Source of the DNA: Solirubrobacter deserti
GTDB lineage: Bacteria > Actinomycetota > Thermoleophilia > Solirubrobacterales > Solirubrobacteraceae
Assembly: GCF_003344625.1 (NCBI RefSeq)
Contig: NZ_QPKJ02000006.1
Span: 186,001 to 250,000, forward strand
Reading direction: 5' to 3'
DNA: 64,000 bases
Part shown: positions 17,305-25,566 of the stretch, piece after piece
Position numbering within the stretch: position 1 is the first letter of the stretch
How the letters are laid out: each line of letters starts with the position of its first letter
Notes under the pieces: generated by a model
The model's database searches: none
The model's input: the letters and a program-made list of their open reading frames with translations, nothing else
What the model was told of the DNA's origin: nothing
Made by a program: the position numbers and the translations under genes

Positions 17305-18702
17305 TTAAGCCGCCGTGGCGACGGCGGGGGCGGTGGCCATCCGGCCGCCACCGGGAACCCCGGTCACGACGCCGTCGGCATAGATCTCGGTGCCGCGCAG
17401 GAACGTGCGGTCGACCGCGACCCGGATGTCACGGCCGTCGTACGGCGTCCAGCCGCAGCGCGACAGGTCGGCGTCGTTGCTGATCGTCCACGCGCGGTCG
17501 GCGTCGAGGATCGCGACGTCGGCGTCGAGGCCGACCTCGAGCGCACCCTTGACCTCGCCGAGCCCGAACGTGTGGGCGGGAACGCTCGCGCACAGCTCGA
17601 CGGCGCGCTCGAGCGAGAGCTTGCCCTCGTGGACGGCGGCCTCGACGATCAGCGGCAGCTGGTACTGGATGCCGGGCGTGCCCGTGTGCGCGCTCCACAT
17701 CTTCTCCCAGCCGACCTCCTTCTCCTCGCGCGTGTGCGGCGCGTGGTCGGAGGACAGCATGTCGATCGTGCCGTCGTTGAGGCCTTTCCAGATCGCCTCG
17801 CGGTTCTCGTCGGGCACCCAGTAGCTGAGCACGTACGGGCCGAGCCGCTCGACCAGGTCCCAGGTGCCCAGGAACAGCGCCCAGTGGTTGACCTCGCACG
17901 TGATCTTGATCCCGCGCGCCTTGGCGCGGCGCACCGCCTCGATCGAGCGCGGCGTCTGCATGTGCATCAGGTGCACATGGCAGTCACTGGCCTCGGAGAG
18001 GCGGATCAGGACGTCGCACGCGGTGTCCCAGATCACGCCCTGGCGGGCGGCGTAGGCCTGCGCGTAGCCCTGCGGCGTGTTGTCCCCGCGCGCGAGGATC
18101 TCGCCCTCGATGTAGTCCATCAGGGCCTGGTCGTGCGGGTGGATCATGAACGGCAGCCCAGTGGGCGCGATCAGGTCCATCGTCCGCAGCAGGTCGCCGT
18201 GGTTGTGCATGCCCGTGCCCGCGGGGTGCGGGTACGTGCGGCCGGTGTCGACGACCATGAAGATCTTGAACGCGCGGATGCCGCGCTCGACCATCGGCGC
18301 GATCTCGTCCGGATCGGTGGCCGCCGGGTTGTGGTTGTAGTCCACGACCGACTTGGCCGCGTACAGCTCGAAGACCTCGTCGAGGAGCTTGGCGCTCGAC
18401 GTCGGTGGCTTGAGGTTGGGCATGCCGAAGATCGTCGTCACGCCGCCGGCCGCGGCCGCGAGGCCGGTGGTGGTGATGTCCTCCTTGTGCGTGAAGCCCG
18501 GCTCGCGCGTGTGCACGTGCGGGTCCACCATGCCGGGCAGCACGAGCTTGCCCGACGCGTCGACCGTACGGCCCACGTCGGAGAGCTCGAGCCCCGGGCT
18601 CACGATCCCCGCGATCTTGCCGTCCTCGACGAGCACGTCGGCCTGCCGGCGCCCGCCGGGCAGGACGACCTCGCCGCCTGCGATCCGCAGATCGATCCCC
18701 AT
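17305..18702 (-). CDS. Cyclic amidohydrolase (dihydropyrimidinase/allantoinase/dihydroorotase family)
   Basis: 465 residues. Binuclear metal ligands are visible: HVHTREPG (~62-69), the carbamylated-Lys candidate in AFKIFM (~145), HPHDQ (~185), CHVHLMHMQ (~240) and the catalytic Asp in SSDHAPH (~318). The family hydrolyses cyclic amides such as dihydropyrimidines, hydantoins, allantoin or dihydroorotate. The start is two bases downstream of the hydrolase stop. A ring-opening role after reduction by the F420 enzyme is a natural order of events. The precise ring is not determinable here. Confidence 0.88.
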   Translation of the reverse strand: MGIDLRIAGGEVVLPGGRRQADVLVEDGKIAGIVSPGLELSDVGRTVDASGKLVLPGMVDPHVHTREPGFTHKEDITTTGLAAAAGGVTTIFGMPNLKPPTSSAKLLDEVFELYAAKSVVDYNHNPAATDPDEIAPMVERGIRAFKIFMVVDTGRTYPHPAGTGMHNHGDLLRTMDLIAPTGLPFMIHPHDQALMDYIEGEILARGDNTPQGYAQAYAARQGVIWDTACDVLIRLSEASDCHVHLMHMQTPRSIEAVRRAKARGIKITCEVNHWALFLGTWDLVERLGPYVLSYWVPDENREAIWKGLNDGTIDMLSSDHAPHTREEKEVGWEKMWSAHTGTPGIQYQLPLIVEAAVHEGKLSLERAVELCASVPAHTFGLGEVKGALEVGLDADVAILDADRAWTISNDADLSRCGWTPYDGRDIRVAVDRTFLRGTEIYADGVVTGVPGGGRMATAPAVATAA

Positions 18703-18704
18703 GA

Positions 18705-19646
18705 TCAGCTGTCCTCTCTGAGCTCGATGGTGTCGGGCAGGCCGTCGCCGCTGCGGACCACGACGCCGCCGTTGCGCAAGTGGGTGTCGAACCAGTCGAC
18801 GATCAGCGGCGTGACCGTCGTCCAGTAGCGGTCGTAGGCCGCGTAGTGCGTCGTATGGCGCTGCATCACGAGCCGGCGCGGGCCCTGCGCCGCCTCGTAG
18901 AGCGCGGTCGCGTGGTCGGTCGGCGTCGTGGCGTCACCCTCCACGCCGATCACGAGCAGCGGCGTCGTGAGCCGCCGTGCCGCGTCGAGCGGCTTGTACT
19001 GCAGGATCTCGTCGGCGGCGGCGAGGGAGACGCTGCTCGGGATGCGATCGTCGACATCGGCCTTGACCGTGGTCGTGCGGCGCTCGGCCGTGGGGACCAT
19101 GATCTCCTCGCGCGGGTGCACGCGGCGGCCCTCGCCCGTCGCGACGCGCTGCCTGCGGTCCTCTTCGAGCGCGTTCAGGAAGGCCAGCCAGTCCGACTCG
19201 CTGCGCATGCGGTGCAGCCAGTCGCGGCCGTCGGCGACCGGGACCTGGCTGACGACGGCGCGGACGCGCGGATCGACGTGCGCCAGCAGGATCGAGTTGC
19301 CGCCGCCGGTGCCGCCCGTGCCGAACGTGCCGATCGCGTCGGCGTCCACGTCCTCGCGCGTCGTGAGGTAGGTGACGGCGTTGACCAGGTCCTGGAGCTG
19401 CTTGGCCGGTGAGAGCTCGCGCGCGCCGCCCGAGTCGCCGAAGCCGCGGTAGTCGATGACGAGGATGCCGTAGCCGGCCTCAGTCAACGCCTCGTGGTAG
19501 CGGACGTAGAGCTTCGCGTCCTTGAGCCCCAGCCACCCCGGGCCCTGCACGAGCACCTTGAGCGGCCCGGTCGCGGCGTCCGGTGTACGCCAGAGCGCCG
19601 CGATCCGCTCTCCCTCGCTGAAGAACTCCACCGCCGTGGTCTGCAC
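18705..19646 (-). CDS. Alpha/beta hydrolase with Thr in the nucleophile position
   Basis: 313 residues, dienelactone-hydrolase/Xaa-Pro-peptidase-like alpha/beta hydrolase. The oxyanion strand is VLVQGPGWLG, then VIDYRGFGDSGG. The nucleophile elbow reads GTGGTGGG where GxSxG with Ser is expected, so Thr (or nothing) takes the Ser place. The acid Asp (GVEGDATTPTD) and His (RHTTHYAAYD) are present. GTG at 19646 follows an AAGGAG box. It is the first gene of the leftward operon under operator copy 4. It may still be a hydrolase using Thr, or an inactive or differently acting homologue. Confidence 0.82.
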   Translation of the reverse strand: MQTTAVEFFSEGERIAALWRTPDAATGPLKVLVQGPGWLGLKDAKLYVRYHEALTEAGYGILVIDYRGFGDSGGARELSPAKQLQDLVNAVTYLTTREDVDADAIGTFGTGGTGGGNSILLAHVDPRVRAVVSQVPVADGRDWLHRMRSESDWLAFLNALEEDRRQRVATGEGRRVHPREEIMVPTAERRTTTVKADVDDRIPSSVSLAAADEILQYKPLDAARRLTTPLLVIGVEGDATTPTDHATALYEAAQGPRRLVMQRHTTHYAAYDRYWTTVTPLIVDWFDTHLRNGGVVVRSGDGLPDTIELREDS

Positions 19647-19687
19647 CCGGCTCCTTCCCCCTCGACCTGCCCTCCAATTGGTAGCCA

Positions 19688-19706
19688 GGATATCGGATAC
19701 GATTTG
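19688..19706. promoter_or_regulatory. GntR/FCD operator, copy 4 (divergent promoter)
   Basis: Core ATCGGATACGAT at 19692-19703, preceded by GGAT; 11 of 12 positions match copy 1. It lies between the divergent starts of the alpha/beta-hydrolase operon (19646) and fgd (19733). Confidence 0.65.
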
Positions 19707-19732
19707 CACGTCAAGCGATCGAGAGGACGCGC

Positions 19733-20728
19733 ATGCGTTACGGGTACAAGGCCTCCGCCGAGCAGTTCGAGACACGGGAGCTGCTCGAGTTCTCTTTGGC
19801 GGCGGAGCGTTCCGGGCTCGACACGATCGCGGTCTCCGACCACTTCCAGCCGTGGCGTCACAACGGCGGGCACGCGCCGGCGGCGATGACCTGGCTGGGC
19901 GCGGCCGCAGCGCGGATGGAGGGCGCGCGGCTCGGCACGAGCGTGCTGACGCCGACCATGCGCTACCACCCGTCGATCGTCGCGCAGTCGTTCGCGACGC
20001 TGGCGCGATTGAGCTCCGGGCCGGTGTTCCTCGGGATCGGGACGGGCGAGGCGATGAACGAGACGCCCGCGACGGGCGCGCCGTGGCCGGGCGCGAAGGA
20101 GCGGCGGCTGCGGATGGCCGAGGCGATCAAGCTGATCCGGCGGCTGTGGACCGAGGAACGTGTCGACTTCGAGGGCGAGTACTACCGGACCGAGCGGGCG
20201 ACGCTGTACGAGCGGCCGGAGGAGCCGCCGGCGATCTACGTCGCCGCCGCCGGACCGCTGGCCGCGAAGCTGGTGGGGCGCGCGGCGGACGGGTTCATCT
20301 GCACGAGCGGGAAGGCGCCGGAGCTGTACACGTCGCTGCTGGAGAACGTCGCCGAGGGGGCGGCCAAGGCGGGCCGCGACGCCGGGGCCATCCGCAAGCT
20401 GATCGAGATCAAGGTGTCCTACGACACGGACCTGGAGGCCGCGGAGCGGGCGTGCCACTGGTGGGGCGCGTTGGCGTTGACCTCCGAGGAGAAGCAGAGC
20501 ACCGAGGACCCGCTGGAGCTCGAGCGGCTGGCCGACGCGCATCCCGAGCGGGCGGCCTCGCGCTTCATCGTCTCCACCGACCCCGACGAGGTGGTCGACC
20601 GGATCGCGCCCTACGTGGAGCTCGGGTTCGACGAGCTGGTCTTCCACGCGCCCGGTGCCGACCAGCGGCGCTTCCTCGAGCTGTTCTCGCGTGACGTCCT
20701 ACCGCGGCTTCGGGCGCGCTTCGGCTGA
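19733..20728 (+). CDS. fgd: F420-dependent glucose-6-phosphate dehydrogenase
   Basis: 331 residues, near the 336 of the mycobacterial enzyme. Signature GYKASAEQF opens the protein. Active-site residues correspond one by one to the mycobacterial enzyme: Asp-His and Trp in SDHFQPWRH, Glu in GTGEA, and the phosphate-binding Lys (TSGKAPEL), Lys (EEKQSTEDP) and Arg (ASRFIVS). It oxidises glucose-6-phosphate to 6-phosphogluconolactone while reducing F420 to F420H2. ATG at 19733 has a GAGAGGA ribosome site. It diverges from the catabolic operon under the same operator, so F420H2 supply appears tied to substrate breakdown. Its 3' end overlaps the converging membrane-protein gene by 30 bases. Confidence 0.9.
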   Translation: MRYGYKASAEQFETRELLEFSLAAERSGLDTIAVSDHFQPWRHNGGHAPAAMTWLGAAAARMEGARLGTSVLTPTMRYHPSIVAQSFATLARLSSGPVFLGIGTGEAMNETPATGAPWPGAKERRLRMAEAIKLIRRLWTEERVDFEGEYYRTERATLYERPEEPPAIYVAAAGPLAAKLVGRAADGFICTSGKAPELYTSLLENVAEGAAKAGRDAGAIRKLIEIKVSYDTDLEAAERACHWWGALALTSEEKQSTEDPLELERLADAHPERAASRFIVSTDPDEVVDRIAPYVELGFDELVFHAPGADQRRFLELFSRDVLPRLRARFG

Positions 20729-21616
20729 CCGCTCTGCGCGGGCGGCCAGCGGCGCCTCACCCGCCCGGTACGGGTCGGGCTCGGGTGGGAGCGGACGGCG
20801 CGGGCGCAGGCCGGCGGCGAGCATGATCACGCCGCCCGTGAGCAGGAACAGCGGCCACACGTAGAGCGCCGTGCCGTGGCTCGCGCTGGCGATGAACAGC
20901 AGCAGGTTGAGGACGCCGACGTACGCCGGGCCGGGTGAGCGGTCGAGCGCGCCGAACGCGACCAGGCCGAGGCCCGCGGCGAGCAGGACGAGCTCCCAGA
21001 ACGCGGACAGGTCCGGCGTCGGCACGCCGCTCGAGTACTCCTGGATCGCGAGCGCGGCGGTGGCGAGGCCGGCGGCGTCGATGAGCACCTCGGCGTGGCG
21101 GCGCGCGGGTTCGCGCAGCGCGAGGCTGGCCAGCGTGAGCGCGATCGCGTATGCGAGGAGCAATGGGCGCCGAGCCGCGTCGGGCGCGAGGACGGCCAGC
21201 GTGAAGCCGACCAGCAGGGCCGACAACAGCAGCGAGATGGCGCTGTTGCGCTCGAGCGCGGGCCAGATGGCCAGGGCCGCGACGGCCAGGCTCGCGGTGA
21301 TCAGCACCCAGTTCGGCGGGATCGCGTCGAGCTCCCCGCCGAGCGCGACCAGCAGCCCGCCGTAGACCAGCGGCAGGCCGGTCGCGAGCAGCACGGACTG
21401 GTAGGCGGGCGGCTCGCCCTGCTCGTTCGGCGCCTGCGCGCCGAGCCAGAACAGCAGCGCGCCGGGCGCCAGCAGCAGCGCGGCGTCCACGCCGATCGGC
21501 AGCGTGGCCTGCAGGCGCAGGACGGTGAGGCTGACGCCGATCGCCAGCGCGACCCCGCCGGCCGCGATCAATGGCCCGCGGTGCGGCGGGGGCCGCAGCA
21601 GGTCGCGCAGGCTCAT
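20699..21616 (-). CDS. Polytopic membrane protein of unknown function
   Basis: 305 residues with about nine to ten hydrophobic helices and short loops, ending in a basic/proline-rich cytoplasmic tail (..RPRRPLPPEPDPYRAGEAP..). No enzyme motif was recognised. The start ATG at 21616 lies only 13 bases from the divergent enoyl-CoA hydratase start, so the two share a compact promoter region and at least one mRNA is probably leaderless. Similar small multi-helix proteins are common in actinobacteria, often without assigned function. Confidence 0.75.
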   Translation of the reverse strand: MSLRDLLRPPPHRGPLIAAGGVALAIGVSLTVLRLQATLPIGVDAALLLAPGALLFWLGAQAPNEQGEPPAYQSVLLATGLPLVYGGLLVALGGELDAIPPNWVLITASLAVAALAIWPALERNSAISLLLSALLVGFTLAVLAPDAARRPLLLAYAIALTLASLALREPARRHAEVLIDAAGLATAALAIQEYSSGVPTPDLSAFWELVLLAAGLGLVAFGALDRSPGPAYVGVLNLLLFIASASHGTALYVWPLFLLTGGVIMLAAGLRPRRPLPPEPDPYRAGEAPLAARAERSAEARPKPR

Positions 21617-21629
21617 GGAGAATCAGGAT

Positions 21630-22400
21630 ATGTCCGAGCTTGTGCTGACCGAGGACCGTGACGCGGTCCGTCACGTGATTTTGAACCGTCCCGAGAAGCG
21701 CAACGCGTTCAACGAGGAGCTGATCCTGGCGCTCGGCGCGGCGCTGCGGACCGCCGCCGACGACCCAGCGGTGCGGGTGGTGGTGCTGCGCGGGAACGGG
21801 CCGGTGTTCTCGGCCGGGATGGATGTCGGCGCGTTGGCGGGCGCGGCGTCGGCGCCCGAGCGGCTGCGGGCGTTCCGCCGCGACTGCCTGGACGCCTGGA
21901 ACCTGTGCGAGGAGATGCTCAAGCCGACCGTCTGCGTCATCCACGGCGCGTGCCTGGGCGGCGCCCTGGAGCTGGCGTTGGCGTGCGACCTGCGCGTGAT
22001 GGCCGAGGACGCGGTGGTCGGGCTGCCCGAGACGCGGCTCGGGCTCGTGCCCGACGTCGGCGGCGCGTCGCGGCTCCCGCAGGTGGTCGGAGTCGGGCGC
22101 GCGAAGGAGCTGATCCTCACGTCGCGCGTGATCGGCGCCGTCGACGCGGAGCGCTACGGGCTGGTCAACCGGATCGGCGGGATGGACGTCGCCTCGGCGC
22201 TGGTCGACGAGCTGCTCGGCTGCGCGCCGCTCGCGGTCGGGCTGGCGAAGCGGCTGATCGACGCGTCGGCGCGCCCCGCGCTGTCGACGACGCTGGAGCT
22301 GGAAGTGTCCGCGCAGGAGCAGTGCATGCGCTCGCAGGACGTGCGCGAGGGCGTCGCCGCGGCGGCCGAGCGGCGCGCGCCGGTCTGGACGGGCCGCTAG
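21630..22400 (+). CDS. Enoyl-CoA hydratase/isomerase (crotonase) family protein
   Basis: 256 residues. Oxyanion-hole segment VFSAGMDVGAL (~60), GACLGGALELALACD with the first catalytic Glu, and PETRLGLVPDVGG with the second. Both hydratase glutamates are therefore present. ATG at 21630 is preferred over ATG at 21615 because a GGAG lies nine bases upstream. It has no operator of the GntR type and may not belong to the catabolic island. A strong hairpin follows nine bases after its stop. Confidence 0.88.
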   Translation: MSELVLTEDRDAVRHVILNRPEKRNAFNEELILALGAALRTAADDPAVRVVVLRGNGPVFSAGMDVGALAGAASAPERLRAFRRDCLDAWNLCEEMLKPTVCVIHGACLGGALELALACDLRVMAEDAVVGLPETRLGLVPDVGGASRLPQVVGVGRAKELILTSRVIGAVDAERYGLVNRIGGMDVASALVDELLGCAPLAVGLAKRLIDASARPALSTTLELEVSAQEQCMRSQDVREGVAAAAERRAPVWTGR

Positions 22401-22408
22401 CCCGCGCG

Positions 22409-22449
22409 AGTGGTCGCTTGGTCAACTCCTGGTTGACCAAGCGACCACT
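22409..22449. terminator. Bidirectional hairpin between convergent genes
   Basis: A perfect 17-bp inverted repeat (arms 22409-22425 and 22433-22449, left arm starting AGTGGTCGCTTGG) encloses a 7-base loop. It lies between the converging stops at 22400 and 22457. No clear T-run follows on either side, so it may terminate by stem strength alone or protect 3' ends. Confidence 0.8.
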
Positions 22450-22456
22450 GGACGTT

Positions 22457-23992
22457 TCAACCGCGGGTGGGCTTGCGGCCCTTGCGCGCGGCGAACAGCT
22501 TCGCCTTGACCAGGTAGGCCTGGCCCGCCTTGACGACGATCGGCTTCTTCTGGGACTTGACCGCCAGGGTCACCTTGCCGCGGCCGACCTGGGTGAGCGT
22601 GCCGTCGCAGCGGTCGGTCGTGGAGAAGGTCGCGCTGCGGGCGGTGCCCGTGCTCGCTCCGCCGACCGTGCGGTACAGGCCCTTGACGACCATCGAGACC
22701 GAGCGGACGATCGTGCCCTTGGGCGGCGCGCCCACGCAGCGTGCCTCGGCGCCGGGTGGGCTGAGCAGGCTGACGTCGGTCGCGATCGTCGCGCTGCGGG
22801 CCTGCGCGCGGCGCTTCTGCTTGAGCTGGAACATCGCCGCGCGGATGTGGGCCCGCTGGCGCTTGGCGCGGCGGTCAGCGGCCGCGTAGCTGTTGGCCGC
22901 GGAGTCGATCGCGACCTCGCCGCGGGTGGTGTCCACGGTCGCGCCGAGCGGGATCGAGGCCTGGCCCTTCAGCGGGATGAAGCCGCCGACCTGGAACGGC
23001 CGGCCGAGCCGGTCGAAGCCGAGCGGTGTGCGCGTCGGGAGCTTGACGAAGACCTCGCCCGAGAGCACCTGCACGACGCTCGTCTCCCCCGGTTGGGGCG
23101 GGACGTTGCCGGGCGGGAGCACATCGCACGCGTTGCCGACCCGGTCACTGTCCCCGTCCGCCTGGTCGGAGTTCGCGACGTCCGGGCAATTGTCGGTCGC
23201 GTCGGGCACGCCGTCCCCGTCGCGGTCGGCCGCCGCAGGCGGAGGCGGCGCGGGCGGGTCGACCACGAAGTTCACCTGCGCGGGCGACTCGACGTCGGTG
23301 GTGCCGTACGCGTCGACGGCGTAGACGGCCAGCGTGTGCCGGCCGGGTGCGAGGCCGGCGATCGACGCGGGATTGCGGCACCGCTCGTAGGGCGCCCCGT
23401 CGACCGAGCACATGAACGTCGACGGCGTCGACGTGGACGCGAACGTGAACGTCGCCGGCGTCGGCGAAGTGACGGCGCCGCTCGCGACCGGAATCGACGT
23501 GTCGGGATGCCGTTCGCGGGCGAACGAGATGTCGTCGACGTCGAACGAGCCTGTCTCGGAGGACAGATACGCCGTGAGGACCCGCAGCGCGTGCTCGGGC
23601 GCCGCAAGCACGAACGGCTGCCAGTCGCCAGTCGCCTGGATGCTGGCGTATGCGACGACGTCGCCTTCGCCGTTGCAGTGGTACGCGCCGCACAGGCTCA
23701 TCGAGATGGCGACGCCACGCTCGGCGCGCACAAACAGCGAGACGACCGCCTGTTCGCGGGCGAACCGGAGCAGATTCGGACACTCGGAGTCGGAAAGCCG
23801 AAGAAACGGCCCGTTGTCCCAACCTCCGCTCGCCACGGTTCCGAGCGTGCATTCCCCGTTCTCGATCGTGCCGTCGCCGACGGTGACCGGCGTCTTCTGA
23901 TCCGGCGCGAACCGGATGACCGTCGGGGACTGTGCCGCGGCCGGTGCGGTCCACGCCACCGCCAGCAGCAGGGCGAGGACCGCGACCCTCAC
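22457..23992 (-). CDS. Secreted thrombospondin-type-3-repeat protein with FecR-like C-terminal domain
   Basis: 511 residues with a clear signal peptide (cleavage near AAAQ, ~21). Domain order: beta-sandwich region (~25-165), Ig-like/PKD-type stretch with MCSVDGAPYERC (~190-250), a calcium-binding TSP3-like repeat DRDGDGVPDATDNCPD..DGDSDRVGNACD (~255-290), then a ~200-residue domain with GEVFVKLP, GFIPLKGQASIPLGATVDT and ..GLYRTVGGA..DRCDGT..VGRG.. ending YLVKAKLFAAR. The same C-terminal domain occurs in the gene upstream. GTG at 23992 overlaps that gene (GTGA). It is probably a cell-surface protein of unknown function. Confidence 0.8.
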   Translation of the reverse strand: MRVAVLALLLAVAWTAPAAAQSPTVIRFAPDQKTPVTVGDGTIENGECTLGTVASGGWDNGPFLRLSDSECPNLLRFAREQAVVSLFVRAERGVAISMSLCGAYHCNGEGDVVAYASIQATGDWQPFVLAAPEHALRVLTAYLSSETGSFDVDDISFARERHPDTSIPVASGAVTSPTPATFTFASTSTPSTFMCSVDGAPYERCRNPASIAGLAPGRHTLAVYAVDAYGTTDVESPAQVNFVVDPPAPPPPAAADRDGDGVPDATDNCPDVANSDQADGDSDRVGNACDVLPPGNVPPQPGETSVVQVLSGEVFVKLPTRTPLGFDRLGRPFQVGGFIPLKGQASIPLGATVDTTRGEVAIDSAANSYAAADRRAKRQRAHIRAAMFQLKQKRRAQARSATIATDVSLLSPPGAEARCVGAPPKGTIVRSVSMVVKGLYRTVGGASTGTARSATFSTTDRCDGTLTQVGRGKVTLAVKSQKKPIVVKAGQAYLVKAKLFAARKGRKPTRG

Positions 23993-25566
23993 CGGCCGCC
24001 CGCCTGCCGGGCGGCGAACAGCTTCGCCTTCACCAGGTAGGAGCGCCCCGCGGGCACGCGCACGGTCTCCTTCGTCTCACGGTCGTAGACGGAGACGCGG
24101 CCGCGGCCGACCTCGGTCCGCGTGCCGTCGCAGCGGTCGCGCGTCACCCACGTGGCGTCCGGGGCCGTGGTGATCGCGGCGCCGCCGACCACCCGGTACA
24201 GGCCCTTCGTGGTGGCCGCGGTGAGGCTGCGGATCGTGTTGCGCGAGCGGCCCTTGATCGGCCCGGTGCGCGACGTCCGCGCGCACGCCGCTTCGGCGCC
24301 CGGCGCGGCCTGGAGCACGAGGTCGACGCCGACCACGGCGGCCGAGCCGCGCCTGGCCCGCTGCTGGCGGATGAGGAAGATGCCCGAGGACAGGCGGGCG
24401 CTGCGCTCGGTGCCTGCGGCGGTCTGGGCGGAGGCCATGGCCACGGTGCCCTTGCGCGTGTCGACGGTGGAGCCGACCGGGATCGTCGCCTGGCCCTTGA
24501 GCGGCACGAACCCCGACTCGGCCTGCTTGAGCGACCGCGAGCGCGAGGCGGCCGCCGGGAACTTGACGAACACCTCGCCCGCGATGACGGCGACGTTCAC
24601 ACGCTCGCCGGCGATCGGGTCGATCGTGCCGGGCTCGCCGACCTCGCAGGCGTCGCCCACCGCATCGCCGTCGCCGTCCGCCTGCCCGGCGTTCACCACG
24701 GCGGAGCAGTTGTCGCGCGCGTCGGGGACGCCGTCGCCGTCCGCGTCGGCGGGCGCGACGGGCTGGGGCTGCGGCGTGGGCGCGGCGGGCGGCGCGACCG
24801 TCCAGGTGTGCGTCGCGGGGGTCGTGTCGTCCTCGTCGTACCCGTCGACCATCGCGACCTCGAGCGTGTGCGTCCCGTCGGGCATCTGCGGAAGCGTGTA
24901 CGGCGCGCGGCACGGCTCCCAGCGGCCGCCGTCGATCCGGCAGTCGAAACGCGTGACGGCCTGGTTGCCCACGAACGTGAGGCGGCCGTCCGCGAGCGCG
25001 TGGATCTCGGTGTCCGGCTGCGCCACGGGGCTGTAGGACACGTCGTCGACCAGGAAGGTGGCGCAGAAGTACTCCGGGCAGGTCCTGATGCGCACCGAGG
25101 TGATGCCGGCGCCCTTGAGCGTCACCGGAACGCCGAACGGGCCGGTGTACTCGATCGCGTCCTGGGCGACGACGGTCTCCCCCGCGAGCGCCTCGACCTG
25201 CACCGCGTCGCCGTCGCCGGTGATGGTGCTCGAGAGCCAGAAGGACACAGTGGCCTGCGGCGCCGCGAACGCGATGTCGAGCAGACCGCCGTAGACGCGG
25301 AGGCCCGTGCTCCCGTAGCGACCGATCACGGCGTAGGCGCACTCCAGCGGCTCGGGCGCGGCGAAGGCGGCCGAGGCGAACTCCGCGCCGGTGCAGTTGC
25401 CCGGGGCGGTGAGCGTCACCCCCGGGTAGATCGAGCCGTCGAGCCCGGTCGTGCCCGAGTTCTTGTAGGCCTCGAAATCGAGCACCGTCGGCGGCGGGGC
25501 GAGCTGCGCCTGCGCCGGCGCGGCGAGCGCCAGCGCGGCGAGCACGGCTCCCAGGAAAGTCCTCAC
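23989..25566 (-). CDS. Secreted thrombospondin-type-3-repeat protein, paralogue
   Basis: 525 residues with signal peptide (MRTFLGAVLAALALAAPAQA). An N-terminal lectin-like beta region (~25-175) with FEAYKNSG..YPGVTLTAPG is followed by a CRIDGGRWEPC Ig-like unit, a TSP3 motif DADGDGVPDARDNCSA..DGDGDAVGDACE (~275-310) and the same C-terminal domain as its downstream neighbour (GEVFVKFP, GFVPLKGQATIPVGSTVDT, YLVKAKLFAAR). GTG at 25566 overlaps the preceding stop. The pair looks like an ancient tandem duplication in which the N-terminal half diverged. Confidence 0.8.
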   Translation of the reverse strand: MRTFLGAVLAALALAAPAQAQLAPPPTVLDFEAYKNSGTTGLDGSIYPGVTLTAPGNCTGAEFASAAFAAPEPLECAYAVIGRYGSTGLRVYGGLLDIAFAAPQATVSFWLSSTITGDGDAVQVEALAGETVVAQDAIEYTGPFGVPVTLKGAGITSVRIRTCPEYFCATFLVDDVSYSPVAQPDTEIHALADGRLTFVGNQAVTRFDCRIDGGRWEPCRAPYTLPQMPDGTHTLEVAMVDGYDEDDTTPATHTWTVAPPAAPTPQPQPVAPADADGDGVPDARDNCSAVVNAGQADGDGDAVGDACEVGEPGTIDPIAGERVNVAVIAGEVFVKFPAAASRSRSLKQAESGFVPLKGQATIPVGSTVDTRKGTVAMASAQTAAGTERSARLSSGIFLIRQQRARRGSAAVVGVDLVLQAAPGAEAACARTSRTGPIKGRSRNTIRSLTAATTKGLYRVVGGAAITTAPDATWVTRDRCDGTRTEVGRGRVSVYDRETKETVRVPAGRSYLVKAKLFAARQAGGR

